Part shown: positions 48,520 to 58,725 of the stretch, piece by piece
How positions within the stretch are numbered: position 1 is the first letter of the stretch
Layout of the letters: each line of letters begins with the position of its first letter
From: Stereocaulon alpinum
Lineage: Eukaryota; Ascomycota; Lecanoromycetes; Lecanorales; Stereocaulaceae
Assembly (NCBI GenBank): GCA_018257865.1
Contig: JAEUBA010000001.1
Coordinates: 930,001-994,000 of the forward strand
Length of the DNA: 64,000 bases
Direction of reading: 5' to 3'
Notes under the pieces: model-generated
What the model saw: only the letters and a program-made list of their open reading frames with translations
What the model was told of the DNA's origin: nothing
Database searches by the model: none
Made by a program: the position numbers and the translations under genes

Positions 48520-50039
48520 TGTGCCGATGGAAGGAGGGAAAGGATAAGGATAGATAATACGAAGTACAATGCATGTGCGCGATTGGAACGCAGGGAACGA
48601 TATGAGAGAGAGTAAGCAAGAAGACGACAGAAGTCAGTAGACGCTCAGGCGCTTTGAGAACAACAAACTCGAAGCCAAGAAGGAAGGGACGAATGGGCAG
48701 AGGAAGCATGCCTCGACCGGTTGCGCAGAGCCCATGTACCTCGCCGACTTCGGCATCCAGTGAATGTTACTCAGGGAGAAACCCATGAAGGGGCGAGCGC
48801 TTCATTTGAGAAGCAACCGGAACAGAATGTCTTCGATAAATCGAAAGGCGACATCCAACAGCAGCGTATCCAAGGCGTTATGAGCAGGGATCGAGGAGAC
48901 GTAAGCGGCTGATGGGGGCAACGGAGACTGATCAGACAAGGGAACCATCAGACATATCGGCGTTGGTTGCTGACTGTTTTCGTGTTCTGGTTTGTCCTGT
49001 TCCCTTCGCATGCAGACTCTTACTTGGCCCTTTCGATTACTCGCTTCGTTAGTAATGATACCGTTTGCCACCACAAAAGTTCTGCTAAAGTAAACCCCAT
49101 CGCTTGCATCGCAGGCTCCTATCTGTGACTTGGCTCCAACGAGAAAGGCTGATACAGTCTTCGCTACGGGTACATAAGGTATGGATGGATCTGGTGGTCT
49201 TGTTCCTGTGGATGATGACTTTCATTGCAGGTATTGCTCAACAACTGTCTGCCATAGAACATGCCGTTATGCTTCGTTCACCAATCTCGGTCAAAGTAGC
49301 CTCAACCAGGTGTCAGCCTTCGTCTCCAAAATCATTTGGATCTGCAAGTGTATGGGATGAACTTATCGACTTCCAGCTGACTTCCTTCGATTTCAGGAGC
49401 GGCAACCTCTTATGTGGCTGGATTCAGCGTGCCTCCGGCCTGCAGCATCGAGGCCAATCCTAGCGATGCACACACTTCAACCTTCCTTGGCGTGCCGGCT
49501 CGCCTTGCCTCCCTCACCCCACCTTCGCGACCCGCCAGCCCACAACTCTTCATCACCGATCGATCTTGAGTAAAACCATGAAGAGTCCTGACCTGGAGTT
49601 CTCCCTTGCATACTCCATACCTGCTCTTGGTAGATGAAGAGCCTATTGAGGTGCCTTACGCGGGATCGCTGTTTCCAAGCCATTCATCAGGTCCGTTTCT
49701 ACATATGCGTCATTGTTTTTTGAAGACCCTATGCCCGAAACCTTAACAACGCCTGTCATCATGTGGACCTCATGACGCTAGGCTGGCGCGCACCAGACTT
49801 GATGGTTCAGCAATAGCCTGCATGTACTACAAGCCCGGACTCTAGGGATTGTGCCTTATCTGAGGGCGTTCCGGGGCCGCTTTGGGGGCCCTATCTGAGA
49901 AAGCTATACGCGCTACGAGCCAATAGTGTAAGATGCCTATTGCGGGGTGAAGTTTCCTGCCCTCAACAACATCTACGATCTTCCGATCGCAGGAAGAGCC
50001 AACCTACCGACACCTGAGAAGGGCTTTTGCCCATGTGTT
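48520..50039. other. 1.5-kb intergenic region
   Basis: Between two plus-strand genes. Frames of 60-119 codons on both strands show no family signature. I see nothing supportable. Confidence 0.4.
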
Positions 50040-51549
50040 ATGCCTCAAAGATCCAGCACCCCAAGAGCGATAGCGCCTAGTTCAGTCTTTGAAGTAGTTA
50101 ATGGAACTGTTCAGAGAATTGACTTTACCAGTGCGGAGATCACAGAGCACCATTTAAAGTCTCGCAGGAACAGCGAGACCCCTCGTTCCCGCGTGTATCT
50201 CCTTCAGAGTCTGCGACCAGACTTAGTCAAAGTCTTTGAGGCATATTTTCGGATCAATGCCACATTCTTTGAGAGCCATGTACGGCGCAGACCTTACCAG
50301 CATCATTCATGGAATCGTCCAAAGCCGCCAGGACCTTTCTCAGTGAGTTACCCTGAAATTGTTCGATGGGAAACCGTCATAGCCGGAAACAGCGCGCAAA
50401 GTCCAGGAGAGCAAGATCAAAGCCATATGAATGTGGATGTCTTGTTTGACCCAAAAAATTGCCCACTCAAAGGGTTTACCTATGGACAACATAGGAATGT
50501 TGGTGCCCTTCTGAATCATGCCGCTTCATGGAATCGTATCCATCAGAACACGAATATGGATTGTACGTGTCTCAGTTGGACTTTACGACTAATGCAAACT
50601 GATCCATGTCTTTGACACAGTATTATTACTCCTCGACGATCAGGTCTGGACGAAAGAATCATCGGTGATCAGGAAAGACTTCCACGCATCCCATGCTCAG
50701 GTACCTACAACTAACACCGCTGGCGATAAGGCTTTGTGGTACCCCGGCGGCTCTCTGGAGATTCTGAGTTGCAGTCTCGAAGTTCTCATTTGTGAGACGT
50801 TCCAAGTCACCAATGAATTACCAAAGAATATACATCAGCTCAATCAAGTTCTCCATGAGATCGCCATTGCGAAGTGAGAGGCTTATGCAGACATATATTC
50901 AGCTTCTCTACGCGGCTCTACCAGACAGCTTCCCAAATCGAGCCATGCGGCCGAGATGTTATTAGCGCAGCAGATAAAAGTGTGCGAAGAAGCCCATGAC
51001 CACATCATATGGAATATGCGGGTAGAGGCACTCAATGCTATCACTAGACGTACACAAGCGTTGGCCGACATATCTCGCATCGACAATTGGACAAGGCTAG
51101 AGCTCAACTTTAATTCAGCCAGCCAGCCAATTCAATTCGAAGACAGGGATCGGTCAGATCAACAACCTTACATTGTCCAAGACGCGAATTCAAAACAGGA
51201 TGCCGAAGACGCCCAGCAGAGTCTCAACAGGCTCGCCTACCTCGGCGGTATATTCTTGCCGTTTTCCATCATAGCTGCAATATTCTCAATGGGCCAGGAC
51301 TTTGCGGCTGGCATGCCTCGATTCTACGTCTTCTGGGCGATTTCGCTTCCGTTGTCGTTAGGTGTCATTGCCACTATATACGCAGATAGCATCAGACGCC
51401 TGACTCCAAGCCAGCTTGCGAAGAGAAAGCAGACGGCCTTAACGGGTCACCTTGACGCCGACCCAAATATACACTACTTCACGCCACCTCCTGTTGAACG
51501 GCCACTTGGATGGCTAAGAGCTTATGCGACTATTTTCAGATATTCATGA
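50040..51549 (+). CDS. CorA-like divalent-cation transporter-related membrane protein
   Basis: Three exons, 50040-50562, 50621-50873 and 50925-51549, give 466 residues. The C-terminal half is CorA-like: a long helical stalk (DHIIWNMRVEALNAITRRTQ, then ALADISRIDNW) followed by two closely spaced transmembrane helices (LAYLGGIFLPFSIIAAIFSM and FYVFWAISLPLSLGVIATIY). The GMN selectivity motif at the end of the first helix is SMG here, as in many fungal CorA-like proteins of unknown substrate, so Mg2+ transport is not assured. The ATG at 50040 (MPQRSSTPRAI) is the first usable one; the frame above it opens only with GTG. The second intron (GTGAGA...TACCAG, 51 nt) removes an in-frame TGA at 50875-50877. 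Without splicing the protein would end there. Confidence 0.7.
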
Positions 51550-53244
51550 GGTCACAAGCGAGTTCTGGGTGTTATGGATGGCCCAAAGGTGCAGTCATGA
51601 CACTGTTGACGAGGTTTTGGGTACACGCTAAGTATAAGGAGAAACAGGAAAGAGGCACATGGGCAGGTTCTCGAAGCCTAACGCTGTGAAGCTTGCCTCG
51701 ACTCAATACCTAAGGACTCAAGGAGCGCAGCTAGATATGCAGCGAGCACAGGTCACAACAGCCGAGACCTGTGCCAGGAGGTGTCATCCAAGCTGAACCG
51801 GACGACAAGAGAGATTAAACTGCCACGCGGTCGATTACAGTTCCGAGACAAGAAGTAGCAGCCGTTGTGCCCTTTGAAGCACTCAGGAATCGAGTCAGAT
51901 CAAGACCGGCGAATCACAGGAAGCAGAGCACGGGAATCTTTCAAAAGTAATATAGCTAGGTAAAAGGAACTGTAAACGAATTGTCTCCTATTCGACTACA
52001 TAAAAAAGCCCTGAATGATGAGCAAGGATGCTACAGGACCAGCAAATACAGTATTCGATAGGTTGTATTTGGAGAAACCAGGCGTCGAAAATAAGCGAAT
52101 GGTGCGACTACATCACTATCAATTTGACCGTATCTGAGTGTCTGAGTGATGTCAATTGCACTTTGTACTACTTCCCTTGGCTTTGAGGTCAGCGTAATGA
52201 AGCAGTGGCTCGGTGTTACACATTGATTGATTTCTTGTCCCCTTCTAGGACGCTCCTGAATATGCAAAGCCAGACTTGTTCTCCTCAAACGGCGAAGTTT
52301 ATAATCAAGTCCAAACGGGTTCTTATCTTAAGCACTGGGGCTGAGTTATACTTATCATTTATAGAGCTTCAAGATCCGAGCTCAGGCAGAATGTATGTGG
52401 GAAGGGAGCATGTAATGGTAAGTTTATGGTCCATGCAGATCCCCATCTGATGGTCAATGATTACAATGACCCTATCGTCGAAAATGCTGTAAGTTGCTAA
52501 TCTCTGCCATGATGCTTTCAATTCTTGTTATCGCTATATTTTAAGTCTTAACGAATCATCCGCAACGCTATAAACCAATCCTTTTACCACACGCAACGAA
52601 AGAGAACCTCGGTCTCTACACTTTGTGAACGGCACAGGCAACTCGACCTGATCTGGAACCACGTTCATGGTCTAGAGCTTCACTTACTACTCCGGTTAGA
52701 GTATTATGGGCAATATATAGGAAAGGGAGCATCGATGTCGTAGCCCACAGGTAAGAAGTGAACTTGGTCGTCCCATATGTTGAGTAGTTCTCGGAAAGGG
52801 TTGCGATGCTTTGCTGGAGTGGACAAGCACAACAAGGTCCCATTGCCAGATTTTGGGGAAGCTCATTCACGAAGAGAGGGAATGCCAGAGTCCGCAGCAC
52901 CATAATTCAATTTATGATCCGTGAAGACCGTACAAGGATGCTGCGAGGCGAAACAGCGTAGCCGGTCCATATTCTACATTCTTCGGCGTTTATTCCAGCA
53001 CACCCGGCGCGTCTCTTCGTCCACCACTTAACGCGATCCTGACCCTCCACATCTTCATATTATAACCTTTGGAGGGTGGTCATCGTCCAGTCGAAAGCCG
53101 CTCTAATTGGTGTTTCGTGAGCCCCAGAAGTAGCTACTGCGTGAGGAGGACCTCGAGCGTCTTGGAACTACCTAGTCTCTGGAGTCCCCATCGTTCTTGA
53201 AGCCAGCCCAGTCGATCAAGTGAATAGCTCTGTTCACAGCAGCT
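51550..53244. other. 1.7-kb intergenic region upstream of Msh2
   Basis: Only frames below 100 codons, none with a signature. I see nothing supportable apart from the presumed Msh2 promoter. Confidence 0.4.
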
Positions 53245-56098
53245 ATGTCGTCAAGGCCAGAGCTCAAGGTCATTCCCTGCTTTACACTTCACACCTCAAA
53301 AACTTACCAACCTTTAGGTGGACGATGAAGTCGGGTTCATCCGGTTCTTCAAAACACTGCCGCAGAAGAGTGAGGATACTGTTCGAATCTTTGACCGTGG
53401 GGACTGGTACAGTTCACATGGTGATGATGCAGCCTTTATTGCCAGAACTGCAAGTCTTCTCTGTACCCAAAACCTCATTTTCAAAACTGACACCTACGTT
53501 TAGGTCTATAAAACCACCTCCGTACTTCGCCAGCTGGGAAAGAACGAGGCTGGCCTGTCATCAGTCACTATGACCCAGACTGTATACCGCAATTTCCTCC
53601 GAGACGCCCTCTTCAAGCTGAACAAGAGGATCGAGATCTGGGAGACTACCGGCCGCATGCAATGGAAAGTCAAGAAGCAGGCATCACCAGGAAATCTACA
53701 AGACGTCGAGGACGAGCTTGGTGGACAGGTTGACTCAGCTCCCATCATACTAGCTGTCAAAGTCTCGGCCAGAGCGTCAGAAGCAAGGAACGTTGGAGTC
53801 TGCTTTGCAGATGCTAGCGTACGCGAACTTGGGGTCAGCGAGTTTTTGGACAATGACCTCTACTCGAATCTCGAATCACTTCTAATTCAACTTGGTGTCA
53901 AAGAGTGTCTTATCCAGGTTGACAGCCAGAAGAAAGATGCAGAGTTGGCTAAGATAAGGACCATTGCTGACAATTGCGGAATTGCGGTTGCAGAGCGTAC
54001 CGCTGGGGATTTCGGAGTAAAAGACATTGAACAGGACTTGAGCAGGCTTCTGCGTGGTGAGCTTGCAGCCGGAATTCTCCCTCAGACCGACCTCAAACTC
54101 GCCATGGGCTCGGCGGCTGCCCTCATCAAATACCTTGGTGTACTTTCCGATCCATCGAACTTCGGACAATATCAATTGTACCAGCATGATTTGTCTCAGT
54201 ATATGAAGCTCGATGCGTCTGCGCTCAGAGCTCTTAACCTTATGCCTGGACCACGAGACGGTTCGAAGAACATGAGTCTGTATGGGCTGCTAAATCATTG
54301 CAAGACCCCGGTCGGAAGTCGCTTGCTTGCTCAGTGGCTGAAGCAGCCTCTAATGAGCTTAGAGGAGATCAAGAAGCGTCAACAATTAGTGGAAGCTTTC
54401 GTGATGGACACTGAGCTAAGACAAACTATGCAAGAGGAACACTTGCGATCGATACCGGATCTATACAGACTAGCGAAGCGTTTTCAGAAGAAACTGGCAA
54501 ACCTTGAAGACGTAGTCAGAGCATATCAGGTTGCCATTCGATTACCTGGATTCATTGGGACACTGGAAGGCATTATGGATGAGCAATACAAGGATCCTTT
54601 AGACGCAGCTTACACTTCGAAGCTTATTGATTACTCGAACAGCCTGTCTAAATTGCAAGAAATGGTAGAAACGACCATCGACCTCGATGCTCTCGAGCGA
54701 CACGAATTCATTATTAAGCCAGAGTTCGACGAGAGCCTAAAGATCCTTAGGAAGAAGCTCGACAAGGTCAAGTACGAGATCGATGTCGAACACACTGATG
54801 TCGGCAATGATCTCGGCCAAGAAATTGGCAAAAAGCTATTCCTCGAAAATCACAGAGTTCATGGCTGGTGCTTTCGACTGACTAGGACCGAGGCCAGCTG
54901 TATCCGTAATAAATCACGTTATCAGGAATGTTCGACACAGAAGAATGGTGTCTATTTCACCACCAATAAAATGACTAATCTGAGGCGTGAGATCCAACAG
55001 CTGTCGGAAAATTACAATCGAACGCAAAGCGGTCTTGTTAGCGAGGTAGTAGGTGTCGCAGCGTCGTACTGCCCAGTCCTCGAAAAGCTCGCTGGCGTTC
55101 TCTCCCATCTCGATGTCATTGTCAGCTTTGCCCACGTCTCCGTACATGCACCAACAGCCTACGTACGTCCCAACGTTCATCCGAGAGGCGAAGGGAACAC
55201 CATACTAAAGGAGGCCCGGCACCCATGCATGGAAATGCAAGACGACGTTCAATTCATTACAAACGACGTATCCTTGATTCGTGGTAGCTCCGAGTTCTTG
55301 ATCATCACTGGTCCCAACATGGGAGGAAAGTCCACATACATCAGGCAGATCGGCGTTATTGCCCTTATGGCGCAAGTGGGCTGCTTTGTACCGTGCTCAG
55401 AGGCCGAACTCACACTATTCGACAGTATCCTTGCTCGTGTAGGAGCTAGTGACTCGCAACTCAAAGGTGTCTCGACCTTCATGGCGGAGATGCTGGAGAC
55501 GGCCAACATACTCAAATCTGCAACGTCGGAATCGTTGATTATCATTGACGAATTAGGACGAGGCACGAGCACATATGATGGCTTCGGTCTTGCGTGGGCT
55601 ATCTCGGAGCACATAATCAAGGAGATTGGGTCCTTTGCAATGTTCGCAACTCACTTCCACGAGTTGACGGCACTGGTAGACGAATATCCTCAGGTGCAGA
55701 ATCTGCACGTTGTGGCTCACATAGGCGATTCGTCCGACCGAAATCGACGGGAGGTGACTTTGCTTTATAAGGTAGAGGAGGGCGTTTGTGACCAAAGTTT
55801 CGGTATTCATGTTGCAGAGCTGGTCAGATTTCCCGAGAAGGTTGTCAACATGGCAAAGCGTAAGGCAGATGAGCTGGAAGACTTTTCTACGAAGCATGAG
55901 GCTTCCGCTATCAAGCATTCTAAAGAGGACGTAGAAGAAGGTAGTGCGCTGCTGAAAGAGATGCTTGTGCAGTGGAAGAAAGAGACCGAAGGGCAAGATA
56001 TAAGCACTGAGGAGCAGGTGTCGAAGATGAAAGAGCTAGTGATGAGTAACCAGAAGCTGCTGGAGAATCCTTTTTTTCAGTCGGTCAAGGCTTTGTGA
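53245..56098 (+). CDS. MSH2: DNA mismatch repair ATPase Msh2 (MutS homologue)
   Basis: Three exons, 53245-53268 (MSSRPELK), 53318-53449 and 53504-56098, give 916 residues. The spliced N-terminus (DDAAFIART joined to [12 protein letters not shown]) matches the MutS mismatch-binding domain start of Msh2. Next come the connector, the lever/clamp helices and the ATPase domain, with Walker [11 protein letters not shown] (about residue 655), [20 protein letters not shown], Walker [17 protein letters not shown] and the ATHFHEL switch. Msh2 pairs with Msh6 or Msh3 to recognise mismatches and loops in the nucleus. The second intron has a GC donor (GCAAGT at 53450) instead of GT. This is a known minor class and is needed here to keep the frame. 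The ATG at 53570 in exon 3 would give a protein lacking the first ~75 residues. Confidence 0.97.
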
Positions 56099-56811
56099 TA
56101 CCTTTAAAGCGGTGTCTTAGCGAAGGCGTCGGGATTCTTCCGCTTGCAAAGGAATTTTTTATGGATGCTAAAGTGTAAGTGCTGCCATATCACTATATAG
56201 AGCTCTGCTAACTTGTGCTTCTTTCCAGCAGATAGGTGTTAAATTTTTGGGGGGGCTTTTGCCATCAGTTGCTTCCCATAGCGGGCAATTGTTTGTTGTG
56301 AAACAGCACACAAACAACTTTGGCCGTGGTGTAACCGCAGTACGGGAATGCTTCTCATTTCGGCTGCTACAATGGACCCGATTCGTACCTTAGCTAGGTG
56401 GCACCCGCATCGCGCGATGAAGTCTTTTGATATTCAGTCGATGTCAAAACTAGCCCGAGTTTCAGTACGCCAATGTAGGATCTTTGAAACCTGCTTGGTG
56501 ACTAGAAAGATCTTTTCAAAGTTTTGTCACGCATATTTCACCTATCCTGGATACTATTACGCGAAGCCTTGTGCTTGTCACACTGTGTGTGCTAACGCCA
56601 GGACTAGAATTTACAGAATCGTCTTTATCTCCAAGATTGCTTGCATATAAAAGGCACCGGTTGCCTACCCCCTCCTTTTCTTTTCCTCCTTATATCAAAT
56701 AAAGAGTCCAACTTCACATCATTCTTTCACCTCTATCACAAGTAAGTCACCACTTCTTTTGGCCGCCCCTGTTGTTTGGAGTGTACACCTCGTCACTTCC
56801 AAGACCACGCT
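56099..56811. promoter_or_regulatory. intergenic with a TATA box and pyrimidine-rich start region
   Basis: TATAAAA at 56646-56652 lies about 160 bp before the next ATG, followed by a C/T-rich stretch (CCTCCTTTTCTTTTCCTCC). This is the usual layout of a strong fungal promoter and supports the gene downstream. The rest shows no gene. Confidence 0.55.
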
Positions 56812-57551
56812 ATGGCGGAAGTCTTTGACCCTTGTGGTAAGATATGGAAGGTTCTGCCCCAGGTATTAGCGCAATACTACTGGTGGGGCCTGTATCCCGA
56901 TATAACCCCTTTTGTTCCCATCGAATACTACTGCCATCATGTAGTGGTTCTTGGTTGGACAGGTATACCAGGCTTTGTCAAGATCGCTATGGTCGGTCGA
57001 CTCGTTGAAAAAATAAAGATATTGCTGACTATCAGAAGATCGTCGCTAGCATCCCACCATCCCCTTATGCAAACCCCACTGACTTCTATGCTATCTGCGG
57101 AACGTCACACGGGAAACCGCGTTTTTACGATAACAAGGTCAAGCTTCGTAGGAACTCTCAGTGGGAAGGCTTGGTACTTGACTGCTATATCCGCATGGAC
57201 TATATCCGCATCGTCCCACTTTCGATACTTTTCTGGTGGACAGGTATCGAGCATGGACTACCTGGACATCAGTTGATGCTGCAGCGTGAGTCCATGGCGA
57301 AGCTTGACGCCTGTTTGGAGATGAAAGAGCGTGAGTCGTCCAGTGTAATGGCCTCCATAGAACCACACTCTGCAACGCTTCCTTCCATTGCAGAAGAATC
57401 GGAGGGTATGGAGCAGGCTGTACAACTCAAGGTAACGTTGCCTGAGCTTGCAACATACGGACTCACAGAGCTTAATGAGGACACAAAACCTGCCGGACAT
57501 GCTCAATACCTTGGGTACATCTTAGGGCGATCCGGCACAGCTTGTGCATAG
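56812..57551 (+). CDS. unrecognised two-exon protein
   Basis: I do not recognise this protein. The ATG at 56812 (MAEVFDPCGKIWKVL) opens a frame that joins, over a 56-nt GT-AG intron (56963-57018), to a second exon ending at 57551, giving 227 residues. At the junction the protein reads VVVLGWTDIADYQKIVASIP, which continues smoothly into NPTDFYAICGTSHGKPRFYD. The N-terminal half is rich in aromatic residues and looks globular; the last ~90 residues are Glu/Ser-rich. A TATA box and C/T-rich start region lie upstream. The intron has no strong branch site and further introns are possible, so the model is tentative. The 46-bp tandem repeats start 18 bp beyond the stop codon. Confidence 0.45.
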
Positions 57552-57569
57552 TCAATACTCGCCATGCTG

Positions 57570-57712
57570 AGCTCTGAACCTTTAGAAGGTTCCGGAGTCA
57601 CATTGCTCGACTGTTAGCTCTAAACCCTTAGAAGGTTCCGGAGTCACATTGCTCGACTGTCAGCTCTGAACCGTTGGAAGGTTCCGGACTCACAATGCTC
57701 GACTGTTAGCTC
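57570..57712. repeat. three 46-bp tandem repeats carrying heat-shock-element-like cores
   Basis: Units run 57570-57615, 57616-57661 and 57662-57707, then the first five bases of a fourth. They differ at only a few positions. Each holds GAAGGTTCCGGA, which fits the nGAAnnTTCnnGA pattern of heat shock elements. In the first copy GAACCTT-TAG-AAGGTTC is a perfect 7-bp inverted repeat. The array lies 160-300 bp upstream of the next ATG (57870). Confidence 0.85.
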
Positions 57713-57869
57713 ATTGCCGAGCCTTCAAGATCAATATAAAGTCGTTGTGCTGCCCCAATTCAATAACCAACACAACTTCTTCACCCAGCAAATCCTCAAC
57801 CAAGCCACCACACAACAAACACCATCACAACTCACCATCAACCAACACATCAACGGACCCCAGCACAAC

Positions 57870-58514
57870 ATGTCTGCCCCCATCGCACAAATGCTCCCAA
57901 ACCAAGCTCCCCCCCGCCCTCACCAACCACCCACCCCCATCACCTGCGCAGAAAACCCCATCTTCTTCAACACCAAAGACATCGGCGCCGCCTTCCTAAC
58001 CGATCCAGCAATCAACCATCACCACTCCAACACCATCACCCCCTGCGCCAACACAAACGCCCACACAAACGCAGCCGGCCAACCCACCCCCTACCACGTC
58101 TGCAGCACCTGCCGCACCCAAGCCCACGAACACATCCTACGCACGTCACCTCACCTGCTAAGCAACAACAAATGGCCACTCTGTCAGCTCTGCTCCAGAT
58201 ACGAGAGACGAAACCCCGTCCACCGCCCTGCAAACTGCATCTGCGACACGCCATGGCTCTGTTATGCATGTCGAGACCAACAACTAGAGTTTGCGGCCGT
58301 CCGAGGTGAAGTTGAAGGGAACCTACTAGCGAATGTGAAGAAGACTGCTTCGCATACGACTGAGGAGTGGATCTGTCGTTGCGATCAGACGGTGGCGCCG
58401 TTTACGGGTATGAAGAAGTGTGCTGGGTGTGGCTTTCTCGCGAGGGGTAATTGGGGCGTGAATATGGTGGTGCAGAGGTTGAGGGCTTACGCGATGGGGC
58501 TTGGATGGACTTGA
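57870..58514 (+). CDS. Cys/His-rich, probably zinc-binding protein of unknown function
   Basis: Single-exon frame, 214 residues from the ATG at 57870 (MSAPIAQMLPNQAPP); the frame above opens only with TTG and lies in an A/C-rich leader typical of a 5' UTR. After a Pro-rich N-terminus come paired cysteines: CSTCRTQAHEH, PLCQLCSRYE, CICDTPWLCYACRDQQ and EWICRCDQ...MKKCAGCGFLARG. The four CxxC-type pairs plus CxC motifs suggest at least two zinc sites. The pattern resembles fungal proteins with repeated CxxC ribbons, as I recall them, but I know of no assigned function. The tandem array with heat-shock-like elements sits in its promoter position. Confidence 0.65.
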   Translation: MSAPIAQMLPNQAPPRPHQPPTPITCAENPIFFNTKDIGAAFLTDPAINHHHSNTITPCANTNAHTNAAGQPTPYHVCSTCRTQAHEHILRTSPHLLSNNKWPLCQLCSRYERRNPVHRPANCICDTPWLCYACRDQQLEFAAVRGEVEGNLLANVKKTASHTTEEWICRCDQTVAPFTGMKKCAGCGFLARGNWGVNMVVQRLRAYAMGLGWT

Positions 58515-58725
58515 GGTGTGGTTTGGAATGTGGTGTGGATGGTTTCTATGAGAAGTTGAGCGTGGACGGCTTGTTGTTCTTCGGATAGTAGTAGAGCGCC
58601 GTGTGGCGAATTGCTTTAGGCATTTTAGCGCGCAATGGCGCAAAGACACGGAGATCAAATTCATGCATTTACCAACATTGTGTTCCAGTAGGTTTCAAGT
58701 CACTGATATCAACAAGACAGAAGGC

